Virus record (IMG/VR): IMGVR_UViG_3300027869_000006
Span: 1-64,000 of that record
Strand: one strand, 5' to 3'
Source of the DNA: a virus
DNA: 64,000 bases
Position 1 is the first letter of the stretch. Each line of letters starts with the position of its first letter. The notes beneath the pieces were generated by a model. The model was not told the origin of the DNA. It searched no databases and saw only the letters and a list, made by a program, of their open reading frames with translations. The translations under genes were made by a program, and so were the position numbers. Shown one piece after another: positions 1 through 7,668 of this stretch.

Positions 1-1
1 C

Positions 2-376
2 ACCCAGGTGACCTGGGTGAAGGCTGTGGCTACTGCTCGTATAGACTGGCATTATAGCAGTGGAGTGGCACAGGTCTTGTACCTGGGGGATGAGAGTGAC
101 AAGACGCGGATTATACTCGCAATGAGGAAACTAGCATCTACCCTTCAGGGAACGATCTTACAGATGTTTACCCATACTGAGCCTTCTGGGCTCTATCGTG
201 CGGAAGTGACAGAAGTTCCGGCGGGGACGATTGCCACTTACTATGATGGTGGGGATACCTCAGCATATATTGTGGAGAAGCCTGTAAAGCCGTCTTGGCG
301 TAAGATCGCTTCCCAGGGGACTAGAACAGGAAGGAAGAAATGGTATGGAGCAGGAACGCTTTTTCCTCGCCCTTGA
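2..376 (+). CDS. Unrecognised protein, 5' end cut by window
   Basis: The frame is open from base 2, so the first visible GTG (base 8) is probably internal and the true start lies outside the window. The 122 or so visible residues match no family I recognise; the C-terminal 30 residues are basic. The last 32 bases overlap the start of the next gene, which suggests translational coupling, and the purine-rich stretch that serves as the next gene's ribosome-binding site lies inside this one. Confidence 0.6.
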   Translation, partial: TQVTWVKAVATARIDWHYSSGVAQVLYLGDESDKTRIILAMRKLASTLQGTILQMFTHTEPSGLYRAEVTEVPAGTIATYYDGGDTSAYIVEKPVKPSWRKIASQGTRTGRKKWYGAGTLFPRP

Positions 377-2324
377 TTGTGGTGTCATCTCGGATGAAGA
401 AGTCCGAACGTATGAGACTGCCCCTGCTTATAGGCGTGCAAAAGCTGTCTGGCAACTGATGTATGATCAGGTGACTGGCAAGGGTGGATACCTCTCTACT
501 CGTACGACGATGGTGCATGGGCGCTGTTATTGCATAGCCTTCGGACATGACGTTCCTCGTGCTATTCAAATGCAGGTATTTCATCTCATGGATCGGTATC
601 GACAACAGCATCCTGGTCTTTCCTTTGCTCAGTTTCCAGAGCACACCATCGCGCTGAGTTTCCGAGATCGTGAACAAGTCCGCAAGGGTCGGAGTCCTGT
701 TGCGCTTTCCGTTTCTGAAACCGATGCTGGTGCATTGTATGAGCACCATGAGGCGCGAGTCATTGAGCAGGAAGCAGAGGCACCTGTTCCTATTGATCCA
801 CCATTTGAGAGTATCTCCCTTCTTCAGGCAGTCTGGTACCTCTGTCTTGACTTTGGAAAACATGATACTGAGTCAGACCGATGCTATCAGGAGACTCGTG
901 CACAACTTTCACGGGAACGCCTGGGGATTGGTGCACAGCAATGGCTGCTCGAAGGCCACCGCTATCTTCTCATTATCGGTGAAGAGGTCAGGCAATCCGT
1001 CAAGGATACTGTGACACTCCGGTTCCTTGGTTATCACTCTCGGTATGGTGCGGACTTTGTGAGATTACCGGAGCCACTTCTTCTTCGTCTCTGGATACAA
1101 CAGGAACCTCTGGTGGCAAAGACAGCACATGGAACCTCATTTGCGGAAACGAGTGCCCCCGATTTCCTTGAGATGGATGAGGCGATGCTTGCTATTGAGC
1201 CTATTTCTCCGCCTTCTCCTCCCGCATCTCCTGATTTCAAAGCCAAGAAGACCCGTCCCTTCTTGGAACGCTACTATACTGTGCGCCGCCTCTACAGTGA
1301 ACGCAAGGCGGGAGAAATGGAGCGAAGTGGAGCAACCCGTGAAGAGAAACGCGCCACTATTGCGGTCGAGCAGGCGCTTATCCTGGCCGCCAGCACTGCC
1401 AAAAAGTACCGCTTTGCCAATTCCGCCCTGGCTATGATTACGACACTCATGGAGCAGGAAACAGGGACGACGATCAGGACGCTCCCTGAGATGGGTATCT
1501 TTCTTGAGTTTGCTGCCCCGCTCGACCTGGGGGTCTATTCCCCCATCGGTGGCCTCTTCTTTGTCTCGCCCGTCACTGCATTCCGGCAGTTCACCGATAA
1601 CCTCCGATCAGTTTTTGCTCTGGCTCAAGCATATCAGGAAGCCGCGCAGGGCATTTGGATACTGAACGTTTTGGAAGAGGACGGTGACATTCTTCTCTCT
1701 CTCATTTATGATAGCGAACGGCGGGCCTGGAAACTGCCGGAAATTCGCACGTGCCCTGACAATGCATGTAAGCAAATCATGACAGTAGAGGAGCAGGTCA
1801 AGAACGGGGCATTCACGATCTGGCAGATGTGTCCCAAGTGCGAGAAGATTGCTCGCTACTTTGCACGGTGGCTTCCGATTGCACTGCTTGCCATTGAGGG
1901 CGAGTTTGCTGAAGAAGCAGAACCTGTTGAGCGGGAAGTCACTGAGACCATCACGCGCAAGGAGAAGCGTAAGGACAGTGGCAAGTATGACGAACGCAAG
2001 GAAGAGGTATGGTTCAAGATCGTCACGTTCGATGCCTCAGTGAAACGCAAAGAAAGAGAGAGAGAGACCGGGGCAGAGCGGAGCGAGGTATCAGGTACGT
2101 CCTGGCTTGATCTTGCAATTGCTCAGAATACCGTGGTGTATGTCCGCAGGCACTTTGGGAAGAGTACCAGAAACCTTGACCCGGCTCGTAATTCCCGTTG
2201 GAAGTATGCTCGCGAAGTCAAGGTGCGCGATTATGACAAACGTGTGCCTATGACGGTGGCTCACTTACAGAAGGTCATCACCAAAGTAGTGGCGAGCAAG
2301 TATGAGCAACCTGTAGAGGTGTGA
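345..2324 (+). CDS. Large protein of unknown function with a zinc-ribbon-like segment
   Basis: A 659-residue protein starting at ATG 345 behind a GGAAGGAAG ribosome-binding site. I do not recognise the family. Around residues 470-500 there is a C-x4-C pair followed by a C-x2-C pair (CPDNAC and CPKC), a plausible four-cysteine zinc site. The C-terminal third (from about residue 540) is highly charged, rich in Lys, Arg and Glu, and may be disordered or bind nucleic acid. There is no signal peptide or membrane segment. It is the longest gene of the early accessory cluster and is followed after 14 bases by a small cysteine-containing ORF, probably in one transcript. Confidence 0.75.
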   Translation: MEQERFFLALDCGVISDEEVRTYETAPAYRRAKAVWQLMYDQVTGKGGYLSTRTTMVHGRCYCIAFGHDVPRAIQMQVFHLMDRYRQQHPGLSFAQFPEHTIALSFRDREQVRKGRSPVALSVSETDAGALYEHHEARVIEQEAEAPVPIDPPFESISLLQAVWYLCLDFGKHDTESDRCYQETRAQLSRERLGIGAQQWLLEGHRYLLIIGEEVRQSVKDTVTLRFLGYHSRYGADFVRLPEPLLLRLWIQQEPLVAKTAHGTSFAETSAPDFLEMDEAMLAIEPISPPSPPASPDFKAKKTRPFLERYYTVRRLYSERKAGEMERSGATREEKRATIAVEQALILAASTAKKYRFANSALAMITTLMEQETGTTIRTLPEMGIFLEFAAPLDLGVYSPIGGLFFVSPVTAFRQFTDNLRSVFALAQAYQEAAQGIWILNVLEEDGDILLSLIYDSERRAWKLPEIRTCPDNACKQIMTVEEQVKNGAFTIWQMCPKCEKIARYFARWLPIALLAIEGEFAEEAEPVEREVTETITRKEKRKDSGKYDERKEEVWFKIVTFDASVKRKERERETGAERSEVSGTSWLDLAIAQNTVVYVRRHFGKSTRNLDPARNSRWKYAREVKVRDYDKRVPMTVAHLQKVITKVVASKYEQPVEV

Positions 2325-2338
2325 GAGAGAAAAAGATC

Positions 2339-2494
2339 ATGGAACTACACGTCGGTATGTACATCGAGCGCACGCAGGCCTGTCATCCTGATACTGGTGA
2401 TGGGCACATGAATAGTCTGTGCGGAGCTACGTTTCAGATTACAGAGATGGCAGAGGGCTTTCTCATGACGACCTGTTGTGCAAGTAACGAGTAA
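2339..2494 (+). CDS. Small cysteine-containing protein, 51 residues
   Basis: ATG 2339 follows a GAGAGAGAAAAAG purine tract 14 bases after the preceding stop. The 51-residue product has four cysteines (Cys15, Cys28 and the pair at 46-47) and could bind a metal, but this is not demonstrable. No family is recognised. The stop codon overlaps the first base of a strong hairpin, which supports the ORF being the last of its transcript. Confidence 0.5.
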   Translation: MELHVGMYIERTQACHPDTGDGHMNSLCGATFQITEMAEGFLMTTCCASNE

Positions 2495-2530
2495 GGGTAT
2501 CCCCCAGTAGGCTCGGTCTGGGGGCACCCT
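2494..2530 (+). terminator. Strong hairpin after the first gene group
   Basis: Arms AGGGT..CCCCCAG and CTGGGGG.ACCCT form a 12-bp stem with one small internal loop and a 10-base loop. No T-run follows, so it may be a processing or stability hairpin rather than an intrinsic terminator. The 100 bases after it hold no ORF, only a copy of the CCTGTA-type repeat (2578). Confidence 0.4.
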
Positions 2531-2634
2531 ACCAGGTACTTTCTGGATGATACGTACTATAGAATACTGTCGCATGGCCTGTAGCACCAATCTAAACAGA
2601 AGTGCAGATATCAAAAGACAAGAAGGATGAGGGA

Positions 2635-3378
2635 ATGTATCTAGATTTGGAAGGTATCATGAGAAAAGTGCCACCCCCGCCTGATTTGCCAGTTTCCCAG
2701 ACGGAGAATCCGTACTGGGATATTGTGCGTACCATCCCTGGCAATGGCATTGACTGGAAATATGACCGTATATGGGCACCTGATTGGACTGCTACGTACT
2801 TCGATGATGATGGAAGACTCTTGCCGCCGAAGCAGCACATTGACCGCAATGAACTGAATGGAGAGTATACCTGGGCAATCCCCGATCCTATCTCACTTGA
2901 GTTTGTGGCAAAGTGGCTTGCACCCAAAGCGGTAGAAATGGGAGCAGGGACAGGGTATTGGTGTTGGCAACTAACCCAACTAGGGGTTGATATGCTCGCA
3001 TTTGATAAGAAGCCACCAAATAAGACTATCAATCACTGGCATAGCCCGCGTACCCCCGAAGGGGATGCCTTCTCAGGTGAGATGCGACAAACGTACCATG
3101 AAGTCCGGCAAGGCACGCCCTTACAACTTCGCCGAATGCTTGATCGCACCTTGTTTCTCAGTTGGCCGCCAATGGACACGATGGCCGCCCTTTGCCTGAA
3201 GCACTACCAGGGCAAGCGAGTGGTGTATATCGGTGAGGGTGACGGCGGCTGTACTGCCACTTCTGCCTTTTTCGAGCAACTAGAAGCAGAGTGGAAAGAG
3301 GTAGCAGAGCATAGGATTGTGCAATGGTGGAGTATCCATGACTACATCACCGTCTATGAGAGAGAGAAAGATGTATGA
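2635..3378 (+). CDS. Probable SAM-dependent methyltransferase
   Basis: The ORF is open from GTG 2602, but ATG 2635 has the better ribosome-binding site (AAGGATGAGG), giving 247 residues. Near residues 100-125 it has a Rossmann SAM-binding motif I (EMGAGTGYW) followed by an acidic strand end (MLAFDKK). Further on, LSWPPMD resembles the [DNS]PP[YW] catalytic motif IV of amino-methyltransferases, and a GEGDGGC loop follows. The substrate could be DNA, RNA, protein or a small molecule and cannot be told from the sequence. The stop overlaps the next start by ATGA. Methyltransferase fold likely; DNA as substrate is only a guess. Confidence 0.6.
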   Translation: MYLDLEGIMRKVPPPPDLPVSQTENPYWDIVRTIPGNGIDWKYDRIWAPDWTATYFDDDGRLLPPKQHIDRNELNGEYTWAIPDPISLEFVAKWLAPKAVEMGAGTGYWCWQLTQLGVDMLAFDKKPPNKTINHWHSPRTPEGDAFSGEMRQTYHEVRQGTPLQLRRMLDRTLFLSWPPMDTMAALCLKHYQGKRVVYIGEGDGGCTATSAFFEQLEAEWKEVAEHRIVQWWSIHDYITVYEREKDV

Positions 3379-3578
3379 TACCGCCTGAAGAAATGACCCT
3401 TGAATTAGCAATAGCGGAACTTCGTTCTATGGCCGAATCACTGGAAATCGATGTACCAAGTGATGCGGGATATGTGGAACAATTGCAGGTGATTATTGAC
3501 TTCCTGGTTCTTTTCGGTGACGCGCTTAAAGAGGGTATGAACGGGCTAATTGAGTCATTATCACCAAAGACCAATTGA
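3375..3578 (+). CDS. Small acidic helical protein
   Basis: ATG 3375 overlaps the methyltransferase-like stop (ATGA), with ribosome-binding purines AGAGAGAAAG inside that gene. The 67 residues are acidic and predicted helical, with a hydrophobic stretch IIDFLVLFGDAL in the second half that could be amphipathic. No family recognised. Coupling to the methyltransferase-like gene suggests a shared transcript, possibly a shared function. Confidence 0.6.
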   Translation: MIPPEEMTLELAIAELRSMAESLEIDVPSDAGYVEQLQVIIDFLVLFGDALKEGMNGLIESLSPKTN

Positions 3579-3628
3579 TTACCATCAACCCCGATTTTTA
3601 GTACACGAAGGAAGGAGCAGAGAGAGGT

Positions 3629-4012
3629 ATGCCAAGAACCTGGACAGAAGTTGTTACCTTACAAGAAACGAGCTGCTGTGTATGTGGCATCACATTTGCC
3701 GTTCCCAAAGATTGGCTAGAAGCCAGGCACCGGAGCGGCAAAGAGTTCCGGTGTCCAAATGGAGATGTGTTGTTGTACCATGAAACAACCGAAATGCAAC
3801 TCCGCAAGGAACTGACAGCCGAGCAGAAACGCATCCAGGCGCTTGAGTTGCAACTGACAAGCGCACAAGATCAGTTAGAGGCGTCCAAGCGTGAGATGAA
3901 GCGACACCAGAAACGCATTGCCAATGGTGTGTGCCCCTGCTGCCATCGCTCATTTGTGCAATTGCAACGGCATATGAAGACGCAACACCCTGAGTATGTC
4001 AAAGGCAAGTAG
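3629..4012 (+). CDS. Two-zinc-finger protein with central coiled coil
   Basis: ATG 3629 follows GGAAGGAGCAGAGAGAGG. The 127-residue product has an N-terminal zinc-ribbon-like unit (CCVCG near residue 17, Cys at about 42), a heptad-like charged coiled coil at about 55-95, and a C-terminal C-x2-C...H-x4-H finger (CPCCHRSF...HMKTQH). Proteins of this arrangement occur as small orphans in many phages; a DNA-binding or regulatory role is plausible but unproven. Strongly charged central helix and intact finger ligands support a real gene. Confidence 0.75.
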   Translation: MPRTWTEVVTLQETSCCVCGITFAVPKDWLEARHRSGKEFRCPNGDVLLYHETTEMQLRKELTAEQKRIQALELQLTSAQDQLEASKREMKRHQKRIANGVCPCCHRSFVQLQRHMKTQHPEYVKGK

Positions 4013-4083
4013 CCCTTCAAATGGCCTGTAGAGCCAGTCTTGATGTAATGTGCATTGCCAATAATACGGAAAGGAAAATTGAG

Positions 4084-4278
4084 ATGTCACCCTTTATACT
4101 ATTGTGTATCAATCTTACAGCCTGCTTGATAAGTATGTTTATGACAGGTTGGTCGCTGGGAAGAATATCACGCATCGGGAAGCGGTTCTATATCGCTGTT
4201 CTTGGAAATGCAGGGGCTTTTCTTTTGAACTTTGTGCTCGTGTTGGTACATTTACAAACGTTAGGGGTATTCCATTGA
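4084..4278 (+). CDS. Small membrane protein, two transmembrane segments
   Basis: ATG 4084 is preceded by GGAAAGGAAAATTGAG; the longer upstream ORF (from 4021) reads through a dispersed repeat and is unlikely. The 64 residues contain two hydrophobic segments (about 4-22 and 36-56) separated by a basic loop with Arg and Lys, so both ends probably face the same side. Function unknown. Its size and topology could suit a holin or superinfection-exclusion protein, but it lies far from the lysis genes. Confidence 0.6.
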   Translation: MSPFILLCINLTACLISMFMTGWSLGRISRIGKRFYIAVLGNAGAFLLNFVLVLVHLQTLGVFH

Positions 4279-4283
4279 AGCGG

Positions 4284-4331
4284 CCTGTGAAGCCAGAGTA
4301 GCTATAATGCGCGTTCCCAAGAGTTAAGGAA
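4284..4331 (+). repeat. Dispersed intergenic repeat, copy B
   Basis: Starts CCTGTGAAGCCAGAGTAG, then TATAATGCGC and TTCCCAAGAGTTA. The next copy (4547) shares almost the whole unit, and looser copies start at 278, 2578, 4025, 4600 and 5052. The unit lies between small genes, just upstream of ribosome-binding sites, and contains a TATAAT-like hexamer in this copy. Confidence 0.55.
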
Positions 4332-4345
4332 AGAGAGGGAGAGAG

Positions 4346-4564
4346 ATGATGCGAGACCGTCAACTCATGCCAGTTGCCAAGGCTGTTGAGCGAGTAGAAC
4401 GGGCTACTGATGAACTTGAGGAATTGCTCAATCGCCACGATGGAACCCCTGGAAAGAAAGACAAGCAGCGGCGGGCGGAACTTGCTTCCACACTCATGTC
4501 CTTGTTGGCAGAGTGGTATGAGATTGTGCCACCGTACTTAGATCAGCCTGTAGAGCCTGAGTAG
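4346..4564 (+). CDS. Small helical protein of unknown function
   Basis: ATG 4346 has an extended GA-rich ribosome-binding site (AAAGAGAGGGAGAGAG). The 72-residue product is mostly charged helix (RVERATDELEELLNR) with a basic central turn. No family recognised. Its last codons (QPVEPE, stop) are written by the dispersed repeat copy at 4547, so the repeat has either supplied or overrun the C-terminus. Confidence 0.6.
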   Translation: MMRDRQLMPVAKAVERVERATDELEELLNRHDGTPGKKDKQRRAELASTLMSLLAEWYEIVPPYLDQPVEPE

Positions 4565-4594
4565 ACATAACGGGCCTTCCCAAGAGTTACCTAA
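4547..4594 (+). repeat. Dispersed intergenic repeat, copy C
   Basis: CCTGTAGAGCCTGAGTAG followed by ACATAACGGGCC and TTCCCAAGAGTTA, nearly the same as copy B at 4284. It overlaps the 3' end of the preceding gene. A partial copy (CCTGTAAAGCG) starts 53 bases later at 4600. Confidence 0.55.
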
Positions 4595-4652
4595 ATCAGC
4601 CTGTAAAGCGGAACAGGAAATGTCTCTCTCTCGCCTTCAAGAAGGAGTATCT

Positions 4653-5033
4653 ATGGCAACTATCAAATATCTTGACCCCGAATGGTGGGTAGCAAATACG
4701 ATCAATGTGACCACGTTTCGCTATAAGGGTAAAACCTATACCATCTCTACCGTGAGACTTTCAGCAGTAGCCGATCCGGTGATGCGCCGCTATTCGCGAT
4801 TCCTGACCGAACTTGGTGACACGATGACGGGCAATACTGCCTTGACCGATAAGGACTATGAGACCATGCTTTTCATTGATGGGGAAAGTACTGGTGATGC
4901 GGTCTATCCCTTTGGTGATCTCCCAGGAAACAAGAAACAAGGAACCTACGTGCGCTATGATACAGAGGATCAGGCACGTGATGGACATCAGGAGTTTGTA
5001 AGTCAGGTCAAGCACATACTCACAGGAGAGTGA
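4653..5033 (+). CDS. Unknown protein, 126 residues
   Basis: ATG 4653 follows AGAAGGAG at good spacing; the longer reading from 4620 lacks a ribosome-binding site. The product is a mixed alpha/beta soluble protein without signal peptide, membrane segment or visible metal site, and I do not recognise a family. It lies among small early-type accessory genes; the stop TGA is followed by GA-rich sequence and another copy of the dispersed repeat. Confidence 0.6.
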   Translation: MATIKYLDPEWWVANTINVTTFRYKGKTYTISTVRLSAVADPVMRRYSRFLTELGDTMTGNTALTDKDYETMLFIDGESTGDAVYPFGDLPGNKKQGTYVRYDTEDQARDGHQEFVSQVKHILTGE

Positions 5034-5122
5034 GAGAGACTCCCCACCCCGCCTATAGAGCCGAAGTAGGTATATGGGCACTTGCCAGCCATCACTTTGC
5101 TATTGTACAGAAAGACACAGAC

Positions 5123-5491
5123 ATGAGAATAATCAAGTTTCGAGCTTGGAGTATCACATCGAAAAAGATGCTAGACAGAGTGCTTGCAGGGCCAGGCGAC
5201 CCGTGTAGCATCGTATGGGATGAAGGACGTGAGGAATGGCTCAACTTTGATGAGTTTTGTGGCAGCATTATGCAATTCACTGGACTCACTGACAAGAATG
5301 GCAAAGAAATGTATGAGGGTGATATCGTGATGTGGGATGAAGGACAATACACGATTACCTTTTCGCAACAGGACGGGAGTTGGATTTTGAAAGATGATCG
5401 AGATGACTGGGAATGTCCCTCTCTCTATGGAGTCAGTAGTCCAGCACAATCAAGGATAGAAGTCATTGGTAACATCTATGAGACAGTATAA
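5123..5491 (+). CDS. YopX-family protein, first copy
   Basis: ATG 5123 begins the typical YopX N-terminus (IIKFRAW). The 122-residue product has the family core: MQFTGLTDKNGKEMYEGDIV in the middle and a terminal IEVIGNIYE. YopX proteins are widespread in phages and prophages of many hosts; their molecular function is not established. The next gene is a second, shorter YopX protein starting inside the last codons of this one, so the pair looks like a tandem duplication in one transcript. The ribosome-binding site (GAAAGACACAGAC) is weak. Confidence 0.85.
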   Translation: MRIIKFRAWSITSKKMLDRVLAGPGDPCSIVWDEGREEWLNFDEFCGSIMQFTGLTDKNGKEMYEGDIVMWDEGQYTITFSQQDGSWILKDDRDDWECPSLYGVSSPAQSRIEVIGNIYETV

Positions 5492-5804
5492 ATATCGTGC
5501 CTGGGATGGCAAGCACATGGACTATGACTATCGTGATGTTAGTCTGTGGAATGGGATATTGGTTGCAGAAGGTGATACCATCCTCATGGAGTGGACGGGT
5601 CTAAAAGACAAACAGGGCAGGGAAATCTATGAAGGGGATGTTCTCTACTGGAATGGATGGAAGGGCTCAGTCTACTGGGATGAAGTCTTTGCATCTTGGC
5701 GTGCTTTTAAGATCGGCTCACTGGGTGGCATTCCAAATCTTGAGGTTATTGGCAACTTCTATGAACAGTCTGGACTACTTGACAATCCGCAAAGTGTCCT
5801 TTGA
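5478..5804 (+). CDS. YopX-family protein, second copy
   Basis: ATG 5478 overlaps the 3' end of the first YopX gene by 14 bases and begins RQYKYRAWDG. The core MEWTGLKDKQGREIYEGDV and LEVIGNFYE are present; 108 residues. The two copies are diverged to perhaps half identity by eye, so the duplication is old. An earlier in-frame GTG (5466) exists, but the conserved N-terminus fits ATG 5478 better. Function unknown. Confidence 0.85.
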   Translation: MRQYKYRAWDGKHMDYDYRDVSLWNGILVAEGDTILMEWTGLKDKQGREIYEGDVLYWNGWKGSVYWDEVFASWRAFKIGSLGGIPNLEVIGNFYEQSGLLDNPQSVL

Positions 5805-5864
5805 TATCAGGGCTTCTGAGTACACTAGAAAGCTCAACCATACCTAGAGAGGAAGGAAGGTACC

Positions 5865-6116
5865 GTGGTCTCTTTTGCGGAACTCTACCACCATCAACTC
5901 AATGAAGTGCTCAAGTGGCAGGAACGCGCGAATACTCTCCACCTGGAAAACCTGAAGTTGCGAACACTCCTACAAGAGTATCAGATCCTCATTAAGTCAG
6001 GTGCCTACGTGCCCGTGCCTTTTCAGGAAGAGAGGACACACTTTGAGCAGTGGCTCTTGCAACGAAGCGACTTGTACGAGCGTGGGAAGATACTGCTCGG
6101 AAAAGAGGAGGAATGA
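5865..6116 (+). CDS. Small coiled-coil protein
   Basis: GTG 5865 lies behind a strong GAGGAAGGAAGG ribosome-binding site. The 83 residues begin with a helical stretch with leucine-like heptads (about 8-40), then a loop with Pro and a second charged helix. No family recognised. The stop TGA overlaps the ATG of the next gene, which is interrupted by a TnpB element. Confidence 0.65.
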   Translation: MVSFAELYHHQLNEVLKWQERANTLHLENLKLRTLLQEYQILIKSGAYVPVPFQEERTHFEQWLLQRSDLYERGKILLGKEEE

Positions 6117-6232
6117 CCATTGACGATGCCCTACGCTTTACAGAACGGGCGCGGGAAAGCCCCTGTGTTTTAACCAGGGGATGAAAGCGCCCTTCCTTCT
6201 TTGGGGCATGGGCACCGGGGCACCCTTGCCAC

Positions 6233-6261
6233 TTGACATTTGTTCTAGTTTGTGCTAAAAT
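6233..6261 (+). promoter_or_regulatory. tnpB promoter, probably giving a leaderless mRNA
   Basis: TTGACA, 17-base spacer, TAAAAT. Only 6 bases (CTGAGT) separate the -10 box from the tnpB ATG at 6268, so transcription would start at or next to the start codon. The second TnpB element and the gene at 62181 have the same layout. Confidence 0.7.
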
Positions 6262-6267
6262 CTGAGT

Positions 6268-7389
6268 ATGCGTAAAATGTTTCAGTATCGGATTCTCCCA
6301 ACGAAGAAGCAAGAAAAGAAGCTGAACGAGACGCTCGAAGAGTGTCGTTGGCTGTATAACCATCTGCTTGCTACTCGCAAGGATACCTATGAGCAGCATG
6401 GGGAAAGTCTCTCGCTCTATGAGCAACAAGCCACCTTTCCGATACTGAAACAGGAGCGCCCCTCCCTTCAAGATGTCCATTCCCAGGTGTTGCAAAATGT
6501 CGCAGTGCGCGTTGACCTGGCCTTTAAAGCCTTCTTTCGTCGCATCAGGGAGCGTGCTGAAGAACCTGGGTTCCCCCGCTTCAAGGGCTATAGGCGCTAC
6601 GATAGTTTCACGTTTCCGCAATCGGGCTTTTCCATCACACATGACAACCGTATCTGCCTCTCCAAGATTGGCAGTATCAAGATGGTCTACCATCGCCCGA
6701 TCAAAGGGAAGATCAAAACCCTCACTATCCGCAGAAGTAGTACAGGCAAGTGGTATGCCTCGTTCTCGTGTGAGGTAGAACCTCTTCGTTTGCCAGAACG
6801 CCCCGAACAGGTTGGGGTTGACGTAGGACTCAAGACCTTTGCCACGCTTAGTACAGGTGAAGAGATTGCGAACCCTAGGTTTTTCCGCAAGGAAGAGAAG
6901 GCATTGGCAAAAGTCCAACGCAGACACTCCAAACTTGCCAAAGGCTCCCCCGAACGGCACAAGCACCGCAAGGTAGTCGCCCGCGTCCATGAACGTATCA
7001 CTTTTCGACGGGAGAACTTCACCCATCAGCAAAGCCGTCGCATTGTCGATAGCTTCGGCGTGATCTGCGTCGAGGACTTGCAGGTCAACCGAATGGTACA
7101 TAACCATTGTCTTGCTAAAAGTATTGTAGATGCCTCGTGGTCGGCATTTTTCAGTCAACTTTCTTGCAAAGCGGAAGAAGCTGGTAGGAAGTACGTGGCT
7201 GTGAACCCGGCCTATACGAGTCAAACATGCAACACCTGTGGACATCGCCAGCAGATGCCTTTGGATATCCGTGTATTCGATTGTCCGTGCTGCTCTGTTC
7301 ATATCGATCGAGACTTCAATGCTGCCTTGAATATTCGTGCCGTGGGACTACACGGCCTGGGCTTGTCCCTAGAAGCCCCCGTGCTTTAG
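6268..7389 (+). CDS. tnpB: TnpB, RNA-guided RuvC nuclease of an IS605-type element
   Basis: The 373-residue product has the usual TnpB layout: N-terminal HTH_OrfB-like region (QYRILPTKKQEKKLNETLEE), the beta-barrel part, then a RuvC-like nuclease with all three catalytic positions: Asp185 (GVDVGLKTF), Glu269 (ICVEDL) and Asp near 347-349 (HIDRDFNAALNI). A zinc ribbon sits between the last two (CNTCGH...CPCC). TnpB cuts DNA next to a short target motif guided by an RNA made from the element's right end and helps to retain the element. The stop codon lies inside the right-end hairpin, as expected when the guide RNA overlaps the gene. It seems intact, unlike the second copy at 56-57 kb. Confidence 0.93.
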   Translation: MRKMFQYRILPTKKQEKKLNETLEECRWLYNHLLATRKDTYEQHGESLSLYEQQATFPILKQERPSLQDVHSQVLQNVAVRVDLAFKAFFRRIRERAEEPGFPRFKGYRRYDSFTFPQSGFSITHDNRICLSKIGSIKMVYHRPIKGKIKTLTIRRSSTGKWYASFSCEVEPLRLPERPEQVGVDVGLKTFATLSTGEEIANPRFFRKEEKALAKVQRRHSKLAKGSPERHKHRKVVARVHERITFRRENFTHQQSRRIVDSFGVICVEDLQVNRMVHNHCLAKSIVDASWSAFFSQLSCKAEEAGRKYVAVNPAYTSQTCNTCGHRQQMPLDIRVFDCPCCSVHIDRDFNAALNIRAVGLHGLGLSLEAPVL

Positions 7390-7406
7390 CCGGGGGAGTA
7401 GTCACA
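7270..7406 (+). ncRNA. Probable omega RNA (TnpB guide RNA scaffold)
   Basis: In IS605-type elements the guide RNA covers the 3' end of tnpB and the right end, with the guide taken from the flanking DNA. Here the right-end hairpin (7376-7396) ends in GAGTAGTCAC. The guide would then be the downstream host sequence beginning near 7407. The 5' limit of the RNA is a guess. Confidence 0.4.
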
Positions 7407-7609
7407 GGTTGTGCCGTCTATGAAGATGGGCACTGTATCACTTCTGTAGAGCGCCTAACAGATGACTCATTTCTTGTTATGACCAGGCGTGGGGTTTGTA
7501 TCTTGCAGTGCCAGTTGGTCTCGAAAAGCAACCTCGTGCGCGTCCTCCCTCTCCACTATACAAGTGAATGGATACCAGGCAGGGTATACTTTGAACTCCT
7601 TCACACCCC

Positions 7610-7637
7610 TTGACTGCTCTTTTTCGTATGGTACACT
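7610..7637 (+). promoter_or_regulatory. Promoter of the HTH gene pair
   Basis: TTGACT, 16-base spacer, TACACT, 31 bases before ATG 7669, which has its own GGGGGAGAGC ribosome-binding site. The -35 box overlaps the stop codon of the interrupted gene. Confidence 0.55.
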
Positions 7638-7668
7638 AGTGAGCATCAACGCACAAAAGGGGGAGAGC

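Larger units (their letters stand above)
6155..7406 (+). mobile_element. IS200/IS605-group element with tnpB only
   Basis: The left end carries a hairpin with CCCCTG/CAGGGG arms and a 9-base loop TGTTTTAAC (6160-6180). The right end carries a similar hairpin, CCCCCG/CGGGGG with loop TGCTTTAGC (7376-7396), followed by GAGTAGTCAC. Matched subterminal hairpins and absence of a target duplication are typical of the group. There is no tnpA transposase, so movement would need one in trans. The inserted length matches the frame restoration described for the interrupted gene. Confidence 0.75.
6113..7613 (+). pseudogene. Small gene interrupted by the first TnpB element
   Basis: ATG 6113 overlaps the preceding stop (ATGA) and has a GAGGAGG ribosome-binding site, but after 14 codons runs into the left end of a TnpB element. 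Beyond the element's right end an open frame resumes near 7407 (GCAVYEDGHCITSVERL...) and stops at 7611-7613. Removing about 1,252 bases (near 6155-7406) puts the two parts in one frame and gives a product of about 82 residues. The family is unknown. That the frame is restored by plausible element ends is direct support for an insertion into a working gene; exact ends may shift by a base or two. Confidence 0.55.

Noticed and set aside
5992-7302. 436-residue minus-strand ORF
   Set aside because: It lies opposite the intact tnpB and has no family features; it arises from codon bias on the other strand.
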